A stretch of 64,000 nucleotides of DNA from Flavobacterium erciyesense (GTDB lineage: Bacteria; Bacteroidota; Bacteroidia; Flavobacteriales; Flavobacteriaceae): contig NZ_JAGPXB010000004.1 in the NCBI RefSeq assembly GCF_018069925.1, forward strand, positions 124,001 through 188,000, read 5' to 3'. Position 1 is the stretch's first letter. Each line of letters starts with the position of its first letter. Shown piece after piece: positions 8,852-18,720 of this stretch. Under the pieces are notes generated by a model that made no database searches, had not been told where the DNA came from, and was given only the letters and a program-made list of their open reading frames with translations. The translations under genes and the position numbers were made by a program.

Positions 8852-9145
8852 TTATTTAGGTTTCCATAATTTTTCTAAACTACTTAGGTGCGCCGTAAAT
8901 GCAGCACGCCCAATATTGGTTACTCTGTATGAGGTTTTTGGTTTTTTGCCAACAAATTCTTTCTTGATTTCGATATAACCTACCTTTTCTAATGTAGCCG
9001 AATGGCTTGCCAAATTTCCATCAGTAGTATTTAGTAATGCTTTCATCTCTGTAAAATCGATCCAATCGTTTACCATCAATACAGACATTAACCCTAATCG
9101 GATTCTGCTTTCGAAATTTTTATTCAGTTGATCGATTATACCCAT
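8852..9145 (-). CDS. Winged-helix transcriptional regulator (HTH_34-like)
   Basis: 97 residues, a single winged helix-turn-helix domain with little else. Residues ~30-50 form a helix-turn-helix (FTEMKALLNTTDGNLASHSATL) and ~55-75 the wing (GYIEIKKEFVGKKPKTSYRVT), matching the short Bacteroidota regulators of Pfam HTH_34, related to MarR/ArsR/PadR. It probably binds as a dimer to an inverted repeat; the two TACTTTG-N5-CAAAGT sites at 9771-9789 and 8816-8834 are the obvious candidates. It starts 2 bp after the small membrane protein gene, so the two are co-transcribed. No ligand or metal-binding residues are evident. Confidence 0.88.
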   Translation of the reverse strand: MGIIDQLNKNFESRIRLGLMSVLMVNDWIDFTEMKALLNTTDGNLASHSATLEKVGYIEIKKEFVGKKPKTSYRVTNIGRAAFTAHLSSLEKLWKPK

Positions 9146-9147
9146 GA

Positions 9148-9762
9148 TTAGTCGTACTTTTTAAACATAATCGTTCCGTAAACTATATGCAAAATCCCAA
9201 AACCAAGGGTCCAAAAAATCAATCCATATCCTAGAAAAAATAAAGAAACACTACCAAGAAATAGTTGAAAGTAACCTAAATACTGAATATCTGAGTACGT
9301 ATACTTACCCGCATTGACCAATGCTAATCCGTAAAAAAGTAAAGTAGCAGGCGCTAAAAAGACAAAAAGACCATGATAAACTAATGCCAAACAAAACACG
9401 CCTCCAACTACTAAAGGAATTGCTAATTGCAAAAGCATCACTTTGGTGGTAGAAGTCCAAATTGGTAAATTGTTTTTCTTGCTCTTTTTATAAGTGAATA
9501 GAAATCCAGAAAGAAGAGCTAGTACTAAAACTACAATCGCCAACACAATAAGTTTGTAAATAAACTCATCAGTATACACTTTATCGAATCCATCAAAATA
9601 AGACATCCCATTTGACTCAAACAAAAAAGCAGCATAACCCGCACCAAGTAGCGCAAAGATTCCTGCAAAAACACCTGACAATCCGCTTAGGGAAATAAAC
9701 CTCGAAGAACGCTCCATCATGGAACGAATGTGAACTAAATCTTCTTGAATATTGTGACTCAT
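9148..9762 (-). CDS. Small multipass membrane protein, unknown function
   Basis: 204 residues with about six predicted spans (SLSGLSGVFAGIFALLGAGY, the LIVLAIVVLVLALLSG block, and four more to the C-terminus). The N-terminal ~25 residues are cytosolic and helical (DLVHIRSMMERSS). No catalytic motif or known family was recognised. It is the first gene of an operon with the winged-helix regulator. The promoter is well formed: TTTG (9812-9809), an 18-nt gap, and TAACTTTG (9790-9783), the latter lying inside a 19-bp inverted repeat. This arrangement resembles small regulator/membrane-partner pairs. The regulator could respond to the state of this protein, but that is speculation. Confidence 0.82.
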   Translation of the reverse strand: MSHNIQEDLVHIRSMMERSSRFISLSGLSGVFAGIFALLGAGYAAFLFESNGMSYFDGFDKVYTDEFIYKLIVLAIVVLVLALLSGFLFTYKKSKKNNLPIWTSTTKVMLLQLAIPLVVGGVFCLALVYHGLFVFLAPATLLFYGLALVNAGKYTYSDIQYLGYFQLFLGSVSLFFLGYGLIFWTLGFGILHIVYGTIMFKKYD

Positions 9763-9770
9763 AATAAAAG

Positions 9771-9812
9771 TACTTTGAATTACAAAGTTAAAAATAAAAA
9801 CGACTAATCAAA
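9771..9812 (-). promoter_or_regulatory. Promoter overlapped by 19-bp inverted-repeat operator (site B)
   Basis: Minus-strand TTTG (9812-9809), 18-nt spacer, TAACTTTG (9790-9783). The plus strand reads TACTTTG-AATTA-CAAAGTT at 9771-9789. Six of seven arm positions pair perfectly and the 5-nt spacer equals that of site A. A bound protein would cover the -7 element, which suggests autorepression. Confidence 0.65.
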
Positions 9813-9950
9813 TATTTCATAAAAATAATTTCTACGTAACTTTTTTAAACCTTGAAAATGGAAACAAATTTCTTATTTAACAATTACAAACATAGAGTGA
9901 GTTATTAGCAAACGCTACTTTTACAAACCCATTTCTAGCTCAACTTTAGA

Positions 9951-9982
9951 CAAAAAAAGCCTCAAAAATGAATTTGAGGCTT
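9951..9982 (-). terminator. Terminator after folD
   Basis: 10-bp stem AAGCCTCAAA/TTTGAGGCTT with a run of T residues on the minus strand, 19 bp beyond the folD stop. Confidence 0.8.
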
Positions 9983-10000
9983 CTAAGCATTAAAAAATAT

Positions 10001-10882
10001 TTATTTGTTTCGTTTCATCTCCCTTGCCAAGAGTGTGTTTTTTAACAACATAGCAATGGTCATTGGCCCTACTCCGCCTGGTACTGGCGTAATGAATGAT
10101 GCTTTTTTACTTACTTGATCAAAATCGACATCACCAGTAATAACGTAACCTTTTTCGTGGCTTTCGTCAGGAACACGAGTAATACCCACATCAATAACTA
10201 CAGCGCCAGGTTTTACCATATCCGCTTTTAAATAATTAGGAACACCCAAGGCTGTGATAATAATATCGGCCTGAATGGTAATTTCCTCTATGTTTTTGGT
10301 ATAACTGTGTGTCAGTGTTACCGTTGAGTTACCGGGAAAACCTTTGCGTCCCATCAAAATACTCATAGGTCTGCCTACAATATGGCTACGCCCAATAACT
10401 ACGGTGTGTTTTCCTTTTGTTTCAACTCCGTAGCGATCTAGTAATTCTAGAATACCAAATGGAGTAGCAGGAATAAAAGTAGTCATGTCAAGCGCCATTT
10501 TCCCAAAGTTCTCCGGATGAAAACCATCAACATCTTTACTTGGGTCAACTGCCATTAAGACTTTTTGCTCATCAATTTGTTTAGGAAGTGGCAATTGCAC
10601 AATAAACCCATCAATTTGATCGTCTTCGTTTAATTCTTTGATCTTTTTAAGCAATTCAATTTCTGTAGTGGTGTTGGGCATTTTAATCAAAGTAGACTCA
10701 AATCCTACTCTTTCGCAGGCTTTTACTTTACTTCCTACGTAAGTTAAGCTTGCGCCATCATTCCCTACAATAAGTGCTGCCAAGTGAGGAACTTTTTCAC
10801 CATTGGCTTTCATTTTTTGTACTTCAACAGCAATTTCGCTTTTGATATCCTCTGCTGTTTTTTTTCCGTCTAGTAGTTGCAT
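10001..10882 (-). CDS. folD: Bifunctional methylenetetrahydrofolate dehydrogenase/cyclohydrolase
   Basis: 293 residues, standard length. FolD oxidises 5,10-methylene-THF to methenyl-THF with NADP+ and hydrolyses it to 10-formyl-THF, feeding purine and formyl-Met synthesis in the cytosol. Visible motifs are [13 protein letters not shown] with the catalytic lysine (residues ~49-61), VQLPLPKQI, the DVDGFHP substrate loop, the Rossmann signature [14 protein letters not shown], and the C-terminal [18 protein letters not shown]. It lies 68 bp downstream of ffh on the same strand; a weak hairpin lies between them, so readthrough is possible. Confidence 0.97.
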   Translation of the reverse strand: MQLLDGKKTAEDIKSEIAVEVQKMKANGEKVPHLAALIVGNDGASLTYVGSKVKACERVGFESTLIKMPNTTTEIELLKKIKELNEDDQIDGFIVQLPLPKQIDEQKVLMAVDPSKDVDGFHPENFGKMALDMTTFIPATPFGILELLDRYGVETKGKHTVVIGRSHIVGRPMSILMGRKGFPGNSTVTLTHSYTKNIEEITIQADIIITALGVPNYLKADMVKPGAVVIDVGITRVPDESHEKGYVITGDVDFDQVSKKASFITPVPGGVGPMTIAMLLKNTLLAREMKRNK

Positions 10883-10910
10883 TGTTGTGTTGTTTAATAT
10901 AGTAAAGACA

Positions 10911-10943
10911 AAAGTCTTAAAATCATGACGACTTTAAGACTTT
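10911..10943 (-). terminator. Weak hairpin between ffh and folD
   Basis: 11-bp inverted repeat AAAGTCTTAAA / TTTAAGACTTT with an 11-nt loop and no long T-tract. It could attenuate rather than terminate readthrough into folD. Confidence 0.45.
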
Positions 10944-10950
10944 CTAAATT

Positions 10951-12309
10951 TTATTTCATTCCCGGCATTCCTGGCATTCCGCCTTTCATTCCGCCCATCA
11001 TTTTCATTAGGTTTTTTCCGCCCGGACCTTGCATCATTTTCATCATTTTGCTCATTTGGTCGAACTGCTTCATCAACTGATTAACTTGCTCGATTTTAGT
11101 TCCAGATCCTTTTGCAATTCGCGCTTTTCTTTTCACGTCAATTACAGCCGGCTTACTTCTTTCTAATGGAGTCATCGAATGGATGATGGCCTCAATATGT
11201 TTGAAGGCATCGTCTTCTATTTGAACATCTTTCATTGCTTTTGAGGCACCAGGTATCATTCCTACCAAATCCTTCATGTTACCCATTTTCTTTACCTGCT
11301 GAATTTGAGATAAGAAATCATCAAAACCAAATTCATTTTTAGCAATTTTCTTCTGAATTTTGCGCGCTTCCTCTTCGTCAAACTGCTCTTGTGCACGTTC
11401 AACAAGGGAAACTACGTCACCCATACCCAAGATTCTCTCGGCCATACGCACAGGATAGAAAACATCAATAGCTTCCATTTTTTCGCCTGTACCTACAAAT
11501 TTGATTGGCTTGTTTACAATTGTCTTGATAGAAAGCGCTGCTCCACCACGAGTATCACCATCTAATTTTGTTAAAATAACTCCATCAAAATTCAATCTGT
11601 CGTTGAAGGCTTTTGCAGTATTTACGGCATCTTGACCCGTCATCGCATCAACAACAAACAAAGTTTCTTGTGGCTGAATGGCTTTGTGTACGCGCTCAAT
11701 TTCGTTCATCATTTCTTCATCCACAGCCAAACGACCAGCGGTATCTACAATGACAACATTAAACCCATTTGCTTTAGCGTGTTTGATTGCGTTTTGAGCA
11801 ATTTCAACGGGGTTTTTATTTTCTGGTTCTGAATATACCTCAACACCGATAGAATCTCCTACAACGTACAATTGCTGAATCGCCGCAGGACGGTAAATAT
11901 CACAGGCAACCAATAATGGCTTTTTATTCTTTTTAGTTAAAAGATAATTGGCTAATTTTCCAGAAAAAGTTGTTTTTCCAGATCCTTGCAAACCTGACAT
12001 CAAAATAACAGATGGATTACCTGATAAATTAATTCCGGCTACATCGCCACCCATTAATTCAGTTAATTCATCTTTAACCAATTTTACCAATAATTGACCT
12101 GGCTGAAGCGTAGTTAATACATCTTGACCAATCGCTTTTTCTTTTACTTTGGTGGTAAAATCCTTTGCAATTTTAAAATTGACATCGGCATCAAGTAACG
12201 CACGGCGCACTTCTTTCAAAGTGTCGGCTACGTTTACTTCGGTAATTTTTCCGTGACCTTTAAGTATGTGAAAGGCTTTATCTAGTTTATCGCTTAAATT
12301 ATCGAACAT
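10951..12309 (-). CDS. ffh: Signal recognition particle protein
   Basis: 452 residues, the GTPase of the bacterial SRP that binds 4.5S RNA and signal sequences of nascent membrane proteins and docks to FtsY. The N domain is followed by the G domain with G1 GLQGSGKTT (residues ~105-113), DTAGRL (G3), the TKLDGD motif (G4), and then the methionine-rich M domain (residues ~300-452) ending in a Met/Gly tail. The M-domain RNA-binding motif SGTKIEQVNQLMKQF is present. The promoter is excellent (TTG-N19-TATCTTTG). Neither ftsY nor the SRP RNA was seen in this window. Confidence 0.98.
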   Translation of the reverse strand: MFDNLSDKLDKAFHILKGHGKITEVNVADTLKEVRRALLDADVNFKIAKDFTTKVKEKAIGQDVLTTLQPGQLLVKLVKDELTELMGGDVAGINLSGNPSVILMSGLQGSGKTTFSGKLANYLLTKKNKKPLLVACDIYRPAAIQQLYVVGDSIGVEVYSEPENKNPVEIAQNAIKHAKANGFNVVIVDTAGRLAVDEEMMNEIERVHKAIQPQETLFVVDAMTGQDAVNTAKAFNDRLNFDGVILTKLDGDTRGGAALSIKTIVNKPIKFVGTGEKMEAIDVFYPVRMAERILGMGDVVSLVERAQEQFDEEEARKIQKKIAKNEFGFDDFLSQIQQVKKMGNMKDLVGMIPGASKAMKDVQIEDDAFKHIEAIIHSMTPLERSKPAVIDVKRKARIAKGSGTKIEQVNQLMKQFDQMSKMMKMMQGPGGKNLMKMMGGMKGGMPGMPGMK

Positions 12310-12331
12310 AGTATTGATTTATTTTGAAATG

Positions 12332-12361
12332 CAAAGATAAACTAATTAGGAAATTAGGCAA
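12332..12361 (-). promoter_or_regulatory. ffh promoter
   Basis: Minus strand: TTG (12361-12359), 19-nt spacer, TATCTTTG (12339-12332), 22 bp before the ATG. This matches the Bacteroidota primary sigma consensus. Confidence 0.65.
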
Positions 12362-12410
12362 TTAGAACTTTACATTATTGGTAAGGCTTTTTACGCTTTT
12401 TGAAAACAAA

Positions 12411-12436
12411 AAAACGACCGCAGAAAGCAGTCGTTT
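12411..12436 (-). terminator. Terminator after argS
   Basis: AAAACGACCGC/GCAGTCGTTTT stem with one mismatch and a T-tract on the minus strand, just past the argS stop. Confidence 0.8.
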
Positions 12437-12448
12437 TGGATTTTTATT

Positions 12449-14242
12449 TTACATTCTCTCAGGGACATTAATCCCGAGTAATTTAAAAGATGCCGCAATA
12501 GTATCGGCCACCTTTTTAGATAGTTGTACTCTAAATTTTTTCTTTTCTAGATCCTCTTCACCCAAAATAGGCACTGCTTGGTAGAACGAATTGTATTCGC
12601 GAACTAAGTCATAAGTATAATTGGCTAACAATGCCGGACTATGGTGCTGAGCTGCATTTTGTATCACTTCAGGAAATAACTCCAATTGTTTAACCAATTC
12701 TTTTTCTTTTTCGTGCATCTCGACTACGCTCGATGTCAAACTATAATCAAAAGTTGCTTTACGAATGATCGATTGAATACGAGCATAAGTATATTGAATA
12801 AACGGCCCTGTATTTCCAGCAAAATCAACAGACTCCTCCGGATTAAATAGGATGCGCTTTTTAGGATCAACTTTTAAGATATAATATTTCAATGCTCCTA
12901 AACCAATGGTGCTATAAAGTTTAGCTTTTTCCTCGTCAGAATAGGCTTCTAATTTTCCTAAATCTTCAGCAATTTTTTGAGCCGTAGCGGTCATTTCTTG
13001 CATTAAATCATCAGCATCAACAACAGTTCCCTCACGAGATTTCATCTTTCCTGATGGTAAATCTACCATTCCATATGACAAATGATATAAGTTTTTCGCC
13101 CATTCAAAGCCTAATTTTTTTAGGATCAAAAACAACACCTTAAAATGGTAATCTTGCTCATTTCCTACAGTGTAAACCATTCCGCCTACATCTTGCATAT
13201 CTTTCACACGTTGAATTGCCGTTCCAATATCCTGAGTCATGTACACTGCCGTACCATCTGAGCGTAACACAATTTTACGATCTAAACCTTCATCTGTTAG
13301 GTCAATCCAAACAGAACCGTCAGGATCTTTGTCGAAAATTCCTTTTTCAAGTCCAATTTGAACTACATCTTTCCCCAACAAATAGGTATCACTTTCATAG
13401 TAATAACGATCAAAATCAACTCCAAGATTTTTATATGTAATAGCAAAACCATCATAAACCCATTGGTTCATTTTAGCCCAAAGTGCCTTCACCTCAGCAT
13501 CACCAGCTTCCCATTTTTGAAGCATTTCTTGAGCTTCGAGCATAATTGGCGCTTGCTTTTTAGCTTCTTCTTCGGTTTTACCCGCGTTCATTAGTTGCGT
13601 AATTTCTTCTTTGTATGCTTTATCAAAAGCAACGTAATAGTTTCCAACCAATTTATCTCCTTTTAAACCTGTTGATTCAGGAGTTTGATTATTACCAAAT
13701 TTTTGCCAAGCAATCATCGACTTACAGATATGAATTCCTCTGTCGTTGATGATTTGGGTTTTGTAAACTTTTTTCCCAGAAGCTTTGATAATTTCGGCAA
13801 CAGAATATCCTAACAAATTGTTACGAACGTGACCTAAATGCAAAGGCTTGTTTGTGTTTGGCGACGAATATTCAACCATTACCGCAGCAGCATCAGCAGC
13901 TGGAGTTACGAAACCATAGGCTGTATTATCTTTGATACTACTGAAAAAATCGAGGTAGTATTTATCAGAAATTACAATGTTTAAGAAACCCGACACTACA
14001 TTAAAACGACTTACTTCTGGCAGATTTTCTACAAGATAATCACCAATTTTAGTTCCTAATTCTACAGGATTAGAAGCGCCTGGCGCACCTTTTAAAACTT
14101 TTAGCAACGGAAAAATCACCATTGTAATATCGCCTTCAAATTCTTTCCGAGTACTTTGAAATTCAACTTTATCGATTGTAACTTCAAATAAAGCTTGGAC
14201 AGCTTTTTGTATAGATGGCGTAAGAATTTGTTGTAATGACAT
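12449..14242 (-). CDS. argS: Arginyl-tRNA synthetase
   Basis: 597 residues, a class Ia aminoacyl-tRNA synthetase charging tRNA-Arg. Present are the N-terminal Add1 region (residues 1-100), the HIGH motif as HLGH within SSPNTNKPLHLGHVRNN (residues ~128-144), the KMSKS equivalent written KMKSREG (residues ~403-409), a variant normal for many ArgRS, and the C-terminal DALR anticodon-binding domain. ATG at 14242 lies 22 bp from a -7 element TATCTTTG (14272-14265). It is transcribed alone with its own terminator. Confidence 0.98.
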   Translation of the reverse strand: MSLQQILTPSIQKAVQALFEVTIDKVEFQSTRKEFEGDITMVIFPLLKVLKGAPGASNPVELGTKIGDYLVENLPEVSRFNVVSGFLNIVISDKYYLDFFSSIKDNTAYGFVTPAADAAAVMVEYSSPNTNKPLHLGHVRNNLLGYSVAEIIKASGKKVYKTQIINDRGIHICKSMIAWQKFGNNQTPESTGLKGDKLVGNYYVAFDKAYKEEITQLMNAGKTEEEAKKQAPIMLEAQEMLQKWEAGDAEVKALWAKMNQWVYDGFAITYKNLGVDFDRYYYESDTYLLGKDVVQIGLEKGIFDKDPDGSVWIDLTDEGLDRKIVLRSDGTAVYMTQDIGTAIQRVKDMQDVGGMVYTVGNEQDYHFKVLFLILKKLGFEWAKNLYHLSYGMVDLPSGKMKSREGTVVDADDLMQEMTATAQKIAEDLGKLEAYSDEEKAKLYSTIGLGALKYYILKVDPKKRILFNPEESVDFAGNTGPFIQYTYARIQSIIRKATFDYSLTSSVVEMHEKEKELVKQLELFPEVIQNAAQHHSPALLANYTYDLVREYNSFYQAVPILGEEDLEKKKFRVQLSKKVADTIAASFKLLGINVPERM

Positions 14243-14264
14243 TTTAAGTATTTATTTAAGTGCG

Positions 14265-14272
14265 CAAAGATA
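14265..14272 (-). promoter_or_regulatory. argS -7 promoter element
   Basis: Minus-strand TATCTTTG followed by GC, 22 bp before the argS ATG. No clear TTTG at 18-20 nt upstream. Confidence 0.5.
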
Positions 14273-14433
14273 GGTATAATGCCGGAAACTCGAAATTGCT
14301 TAATGAGATATTTATAGGGATGATAAGTCTAAAATGTAATTTATGAAAATCGTTATTAGAACAAAACAGCTTCAGAAGAGGTTAAGTCAGCTAATTTGAT
14401 TATTTTTGAGTAACGAACACAACAAACTCGGAT

Positions 14434-17400
14434 ATGAAAAAATTACTTATTTTCATTTCGCTCCTATCAACCTACCAATTTTACTGTCAGTCTGTTAGCA
14501 TTAACACCACGACCTATAGTACAGAACAACTAGTCAACCAAGTGCTTATTAACTCTCCTTGTGTTTTTGGTACCAATATCCAATTTCGAACGGGAACTTC
14601 ATTTGGATCGAGCAATGGTATTGGTTATTTCGAAAACAGCAATCCAAATTTTCCATTTGCTAGAGGCGTAGTTTTATCCACTGGAGATGTCAACAGAATT
14701 CCTGGACCCAACAACACTATTTTGAGCGATGGGACTACCTCATGGGCCGGTGATACTAGTCTTGAGTCCGTTCTTCTTTCCCAATCAGGAGTTTCCATAA
14801 ATTCAATCAATGCGAGTTTTATTCAATTCGATTTTCAACCAAAAACCAGTAATTTCAACTTTTCATTTTTATTTGCCTCAGAGGAATATGGAACCTCGCA
14901 ATGCAACTTCTCGGATGCATTTGCATTTTTGCTTGAGGATATAACTGCTGGTGGCGCTGCGCAAAACTTGGCAGTAATTCCAAATACTAGTATTCCTGTA
15001 TCTGTAGAAACTATCAGAGACATGACATATAACTCCAATTGTTCTTCAGAAAATGCTAGCTATTTTGGTGCGTTTAACGGTAGCGGTTTTGGAACTGCAA
15101 TAAACTTAAACGGTCAAACCGTCCCTATGCTTGCATCTGCTACCGGACTGGATATCAATCACGTGTACCGTATTAAAATTGTCATAGCAGATGGCGGGGC
15201 AAATACGGCTTACGACTCGGCTATCTTTTTACAAGCCAATAGTTTTAATATTGGTCAAGATGTTTTAGGGTTAGATTACACAGTTGCTAATAATAGGGCA
15301 TTTTGTCCTGGGAGTACTTTGCCTATTTTGTCTGCAGCAGGTTTGGCAGCAGGCACCACATTTTCTTGGAGCAAAGAGGGTATAGCAATTTCACCTGCAC
15401 AAACGGGAGAGACACTAGACCTAAACAATTTAAATCCGCTTATCGGGCCAGGAATACATCGGTATACTGTAACCTACCAAGAGCCGGGCTGCGTGGCTGT
15501 CACCGATGATATTCTAGTAGAAATTTATCCACAAATTGGAATTTTGTCTGTTTTGCCAAATCTATATCGCTGTGATACTGCTGCAAGCAATTATATCTTT
15601 GACTTGACACAAATGAGTACCATACTCCTAGCAGGAATCAATCAACAGAGTAGCGCAGCTGGCGCTTTAGATGACTTACCAGCTTCAACCATAATCTCTT
15701 ATCATTCTTCACAAACTGAAGCGGAGGCCAACACGGGAGGACTTACTACCAGTCAAACTATTTCAACCTCACAAAATGGAATAACACTTTATGTTCGTGT
15801 GCAAAACCCAACAACTTTATGTTTTGAAGTGCGATCATTTCAACTTCAAATTGTAGATCCTCCTCAAATTGCTACTCAACCTAGTACTATGACTTTATGT
15901 GCACGAAATAGTACTGAAACTCCTTTGAGAGCCAACTTTAATCTTTCAACTGCCATTGCTGAAATTATAGGGACGCAAAACACAACGTATAATCGAATCA
16001 GTTTTCATTCCTCATCAGTAGGAGCCAACAACAATGCTAATAGAATTACAATTGGCCCGGGTAATCAACTTTTAAGTGCAACAACTACTATTTGGGTTAG
16101 ATTACAAAACATTTCCGAAAATAATTGCTTCGTGACAACCAGCTTTCAACTTGTTGTAGATCCTTTGCCATCAATTGACATTCTTCCTGATGTTTTTGTT
16201 TGTACTTCGTACACTTTACCCAACTTGAATAGTTTAGGCGCACAATATTGGACAGGACCCAACGGAACCGGTACTCAACTATTTCCCGGAAATACAATTA
16301 CAACCACAACGAGAAATTTGTACGTTTACAATCAATCGGCACTTTGCACCAATCAAGACTCATTTAATGTTACAATAGCCGATTTGGATGACATTACACC
16401 ACCTTCAGGCACTTATTGCACTCAATATCGATTACCAGCAATACCGTATGCTAGTTATTATACACAAAGTGGTGGACCTACTACCGCTGGAAACGTAAAT
16501 TTACCGGGAGGAACTATCATCAATAATGGAGGAAACAATACAATTTTCGTTTGGTTCGAAGATACGATCAGCACCCCTACTTGTACTTTAGAGCGACAAT
16601 TTACAGTAACCATAATTCCTTTTACACCACTACCAACCTATACCAATCAATTTGCCTGCTCAAGCTACACCATACCTACAGATGCTAATGGAGCCACTTA
16701 TTATACTGGAAGCAACAAAACAGGTTTGGTAGTTTTGCCTGGCTCAATAATTACAAGTTCCATTCGGATATACGCTTACAAAGAAAGTCTAACCCTACCT
16801 GTAAATTGCGTTTCAGAAGTACCGTTTGACGTCTTTATTGGCCTTCCTAGCATTACCCCTCCTGCAGATGTCGACTCGTGTTCTTCCTACCCACTTCCAG
16901 CACTAACAGTAGGCGAGTATAGAACTGCAGCTGCAGGAAATGGATCTCTAATCGCTGCAGGAACTCTAATTAACACAACAACTACTTTATGGTTCTATGT
17001 TCCTGGACAAAATTGTACCGATAACTTAAATTTCACTATAACAGTTAATATCGAACCATTACCAAATTTCCCTGATACCGCTCCACAATGCGATGTCTAT
17101 TTTTTACCTGCCGTGCCACATGCAGGAAATTATTTCACTGGAACACAAGGGACTGGTCGCAGACTCGCTGTTGGAACACCAATTACAGCATCACAGCGAA
17201 TCTATTTTTATGACAGAGCTCCAAGTGGTAGTTGTTTTGTAGAAGAAGATTTTTTTGTAACAATAAACAGGTCGCCTCCTATTGATGCAAAACCAACTGA
17301 AGTAATTCGTTGCGGACAACCTTATATTCTAGACGATTTAAGAAACGGGGAATACTATGCCTTTTCTGGCGGACCTTCAAGCACTAATCCAGTGTTACCA

Positions 17401-18720
17401 GCTGGGACCGTTATCGATTCTTCTCGTACAATTTATGTTTATGCATCAGCTAGCAGTCCTAATACTTGTGTTTCTGAATACAGCATCGCTATTTTAGTGA
17501 CTTTTGTTAACGAAATTGACGATCAATATGCTTGTAACAGTTATAATTTACCACCAATAGTAGGTATGGGAAGTTATTACACAGCACCCAACGGTCCGAA
17601 TGGCACAGGCGTTCTGCTGACACCTCCTTACAATCCTGTTACCACCACAAGTACATTTTATGTTTTTGTTGAAAATAACAATCGAGTAAATTGTACCGAC
17701 GAAGATGCTTTTACAGTAACCATTTACAACACACCTGCAATTGTCCCGATTTCTCCGGTTACGCGCTGCGAATCGTATGCATTGCCGGCGTATCCTGCTC
17801 AGGTGACGCGATATTTTCGCAATTCAGGTGGACCAAGTACAACCAATACTGAATTTTTTCCCGGAGATGTAATTACTAGCTCAACAACAATTTATGCCTA
17901 TGGCGAATCAGGCACCACAACTACTGTACTATGCCCTGCTGAACAACCATTTGAAATTACAATAACCGATAGCCCGCGACCTAATTTAACAGTACCATCA
18001 ATATGCATCGATACTGCAAACGGAACCACTACCAATGCCGTAATCGAAAGTGGCTTTTCGGCACCTCAATACGGCTTTGAATGGCGCGACGAAACTGGAA
18101 CCCTTGTAGGTACATCTTCCAGTTTTAGTACAAACCGTCCAGGAAATTACACTTTAAATGTAATAAATCTTGATATTTTTGGGTGTTCATCAGGACCTGT
18201 GCCTTTTGAAGTTGTTGCCTCTGCGTTACCAACCGCTATCACCTACACAACAAGTGGTTGGTTTACTGACAATCAAACATTAACAATTATCCCGAGCATG
18301 TTAGTTGGAACCGAAAGTGATTTTTCATATTCACTTGACGGCGGACCTTATCAAGATAGCCCTGTTTTTACCAATGTACCAAGTGGACGACATGAAATTA
18401 CCATTTTAGAAAACAATTGTGGCTTAGTCAGTGCTCCTATTTTTATCCGATTAATTTCTAGTCCAAAGTTTTTTACGCCGAATAACGACGGTTACAATGA
18501 CACTTGGAACATTAGCGGAATACCAAGGGAAGGAATTCTAAATCTTTATATTTTTGATCGCTACGGAAAACTTTTAAAAACACTCGACCCTAATGGCAAC
18601 GGTTGGGACGGTACCTACAACGGAAATCCAATGCCAGCGGATGACTATTGGTTTACAATTTCTTATATCGAAGATAACGTCCAAAAAGAATACAAATCTC
18701 ATTTTTCATTGAAAAGGTAG
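14434..18720 (+). CDS. Secreted repeat protein: choice-of-anchor L domain, eight repeats, T9SS type B sorting domain
   Basis: 1428 residues. A signal peptide (MKKLLIFISLLSTYQFYCQ) leads into a choice-of-anchor L domain (residues ~25-275; FLFASEEYG and TPSEEYG-like motif), then Ig-like spacers. Eight degenerate ~75-90-residue units follow (residues ~588-1190), each with a leading Cys-x2-Tyr-x-Leu-Pro, a YYTG-type strand, a PGT/I turn, an IYVY strand, a second Cys, and an FTVTI end. The C-terminal ~85 residues (FFTPNNDGYNDTW ... KEYKSHFSLKR) are the gliding-associated CHU_C/T9SS type B domain that directs export through the type IX system. It is probably cell-surface or released, perhaps an adhesin. 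The paired Cys in each repeat suggest one disulfide per unit. No enzymatic domain is seen. Confidence 0.92.
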   Translation: MKKLLIFISLLSTYQFYCQSVSINTTTYSTEQLVNQVLINSPCVFGTNIQFRTGTSFGSSNGIGYFENSNPNFPFARGVVLSTGDVNRIPGPNNTILSDGTTSWAGDTSLESVLLSQSGVSINSINASFIQFDFQPKTSNFNFSFLFASEEYGTSQCNFSDAFAFLLEDITAGGAAQNLAVIPNTSIPVSVETIRDMTYNSNCSSENASYFGAFNGSGFGTAINLNGQTVPMLASATGLDINHVYRIKIVIADGGANTAYDSAIFLQANSFNIGQDVLGLDYTVANNRAFCPGSTLPILSAAGLAAGTTFSWSKEGIAISPAQTGETLDLNNLNPLIGPGIHRYTVTYQEPGCVAVTDDILVEIYPQIGILSVLPNLYRCDTAASNYIFDLTQMSTILLAGINQQSSAAGALDDLPASTIISYHSSQTEAEANTGGLTTSQTISTSQNGITLYVRVQNPTTLCFEVRSFQLQIVDPPQIATQPSTMTLCARNSTETPLRANFNLSTAIAEIIGTQNTTYNRISFHSSSVGANNNANRITIGPGNQLLSATTTIWVRLQNISENNCFVTTSFQLVVDPLPSIDILPDVFVCTSYTLPNLNSLGAQYWTGPNGTGTQLFPGNTITTTTRNLYVYNQSALCTNQDSFNVTIADLDDITPPSGTYCTQYRLPAIPYASYYTQSGGPTTAGNVNLPGGTIINNGGNNTIFVWFEDTISTPTCTLERQFTVTIIPFTPLPTYTNQFACSSYTIPTDANGATYYTGSNKTGLVVLPGSIITSSIRIYAYKESLTLPVNCVSEVPFDVFIGLPSITPPADVDSCSSYPLPALTVGEYRTAAAGNGSLIAAGTLINTTTTLWFYVPGQNCTDNLNFTITVNIEPLPNFPDTAPQCDVYFLPAVPHAGNYFTGTQGTGRRLAVGTPITASQRIYFYDRAPSGSCFVEEDFFVTINRSPPIDAKPTEVIRCGQPYILDDLRNGEYYAFSGGPSSTNPVLPAGTVIDSSRTIYVYASASSPNTCVSEYSIAILVTFVNEIDDQYACNSYNLPPIVGMGSYYTAPNGPNGTGVLLTPPYNPVTTTSTFYVFVENNNRVNCTDEDAFTVTIYNTPAIVPISPVTRCESYALPAYPAQVTRYFRNSGGPSTTNTEFFPGDVITSSTTIYAYGESGTTTTVLCPAEQPFEITITDSPRPNLTVPSICIDTANGTTTNAVIESGFSAPQYGFEWRDETGTLVGTSSSFSTNRPGNYTLNVINLDIFGCSSGPVPFEVVASALPTAITYTTSGWFTDNQTLTIIPSMLVGTESDFSYSLDGGPYQDSPVFTNVPSGRHEITILENNCGLVSAPIFIRLISSPKFFTPNNDGYNDTWNISGIPREGILNLYIFDRYGKLLKTLDPNGNGWDGTYNGNPMPADDYWFTISYIEDNVQKEYKSHFSLKR

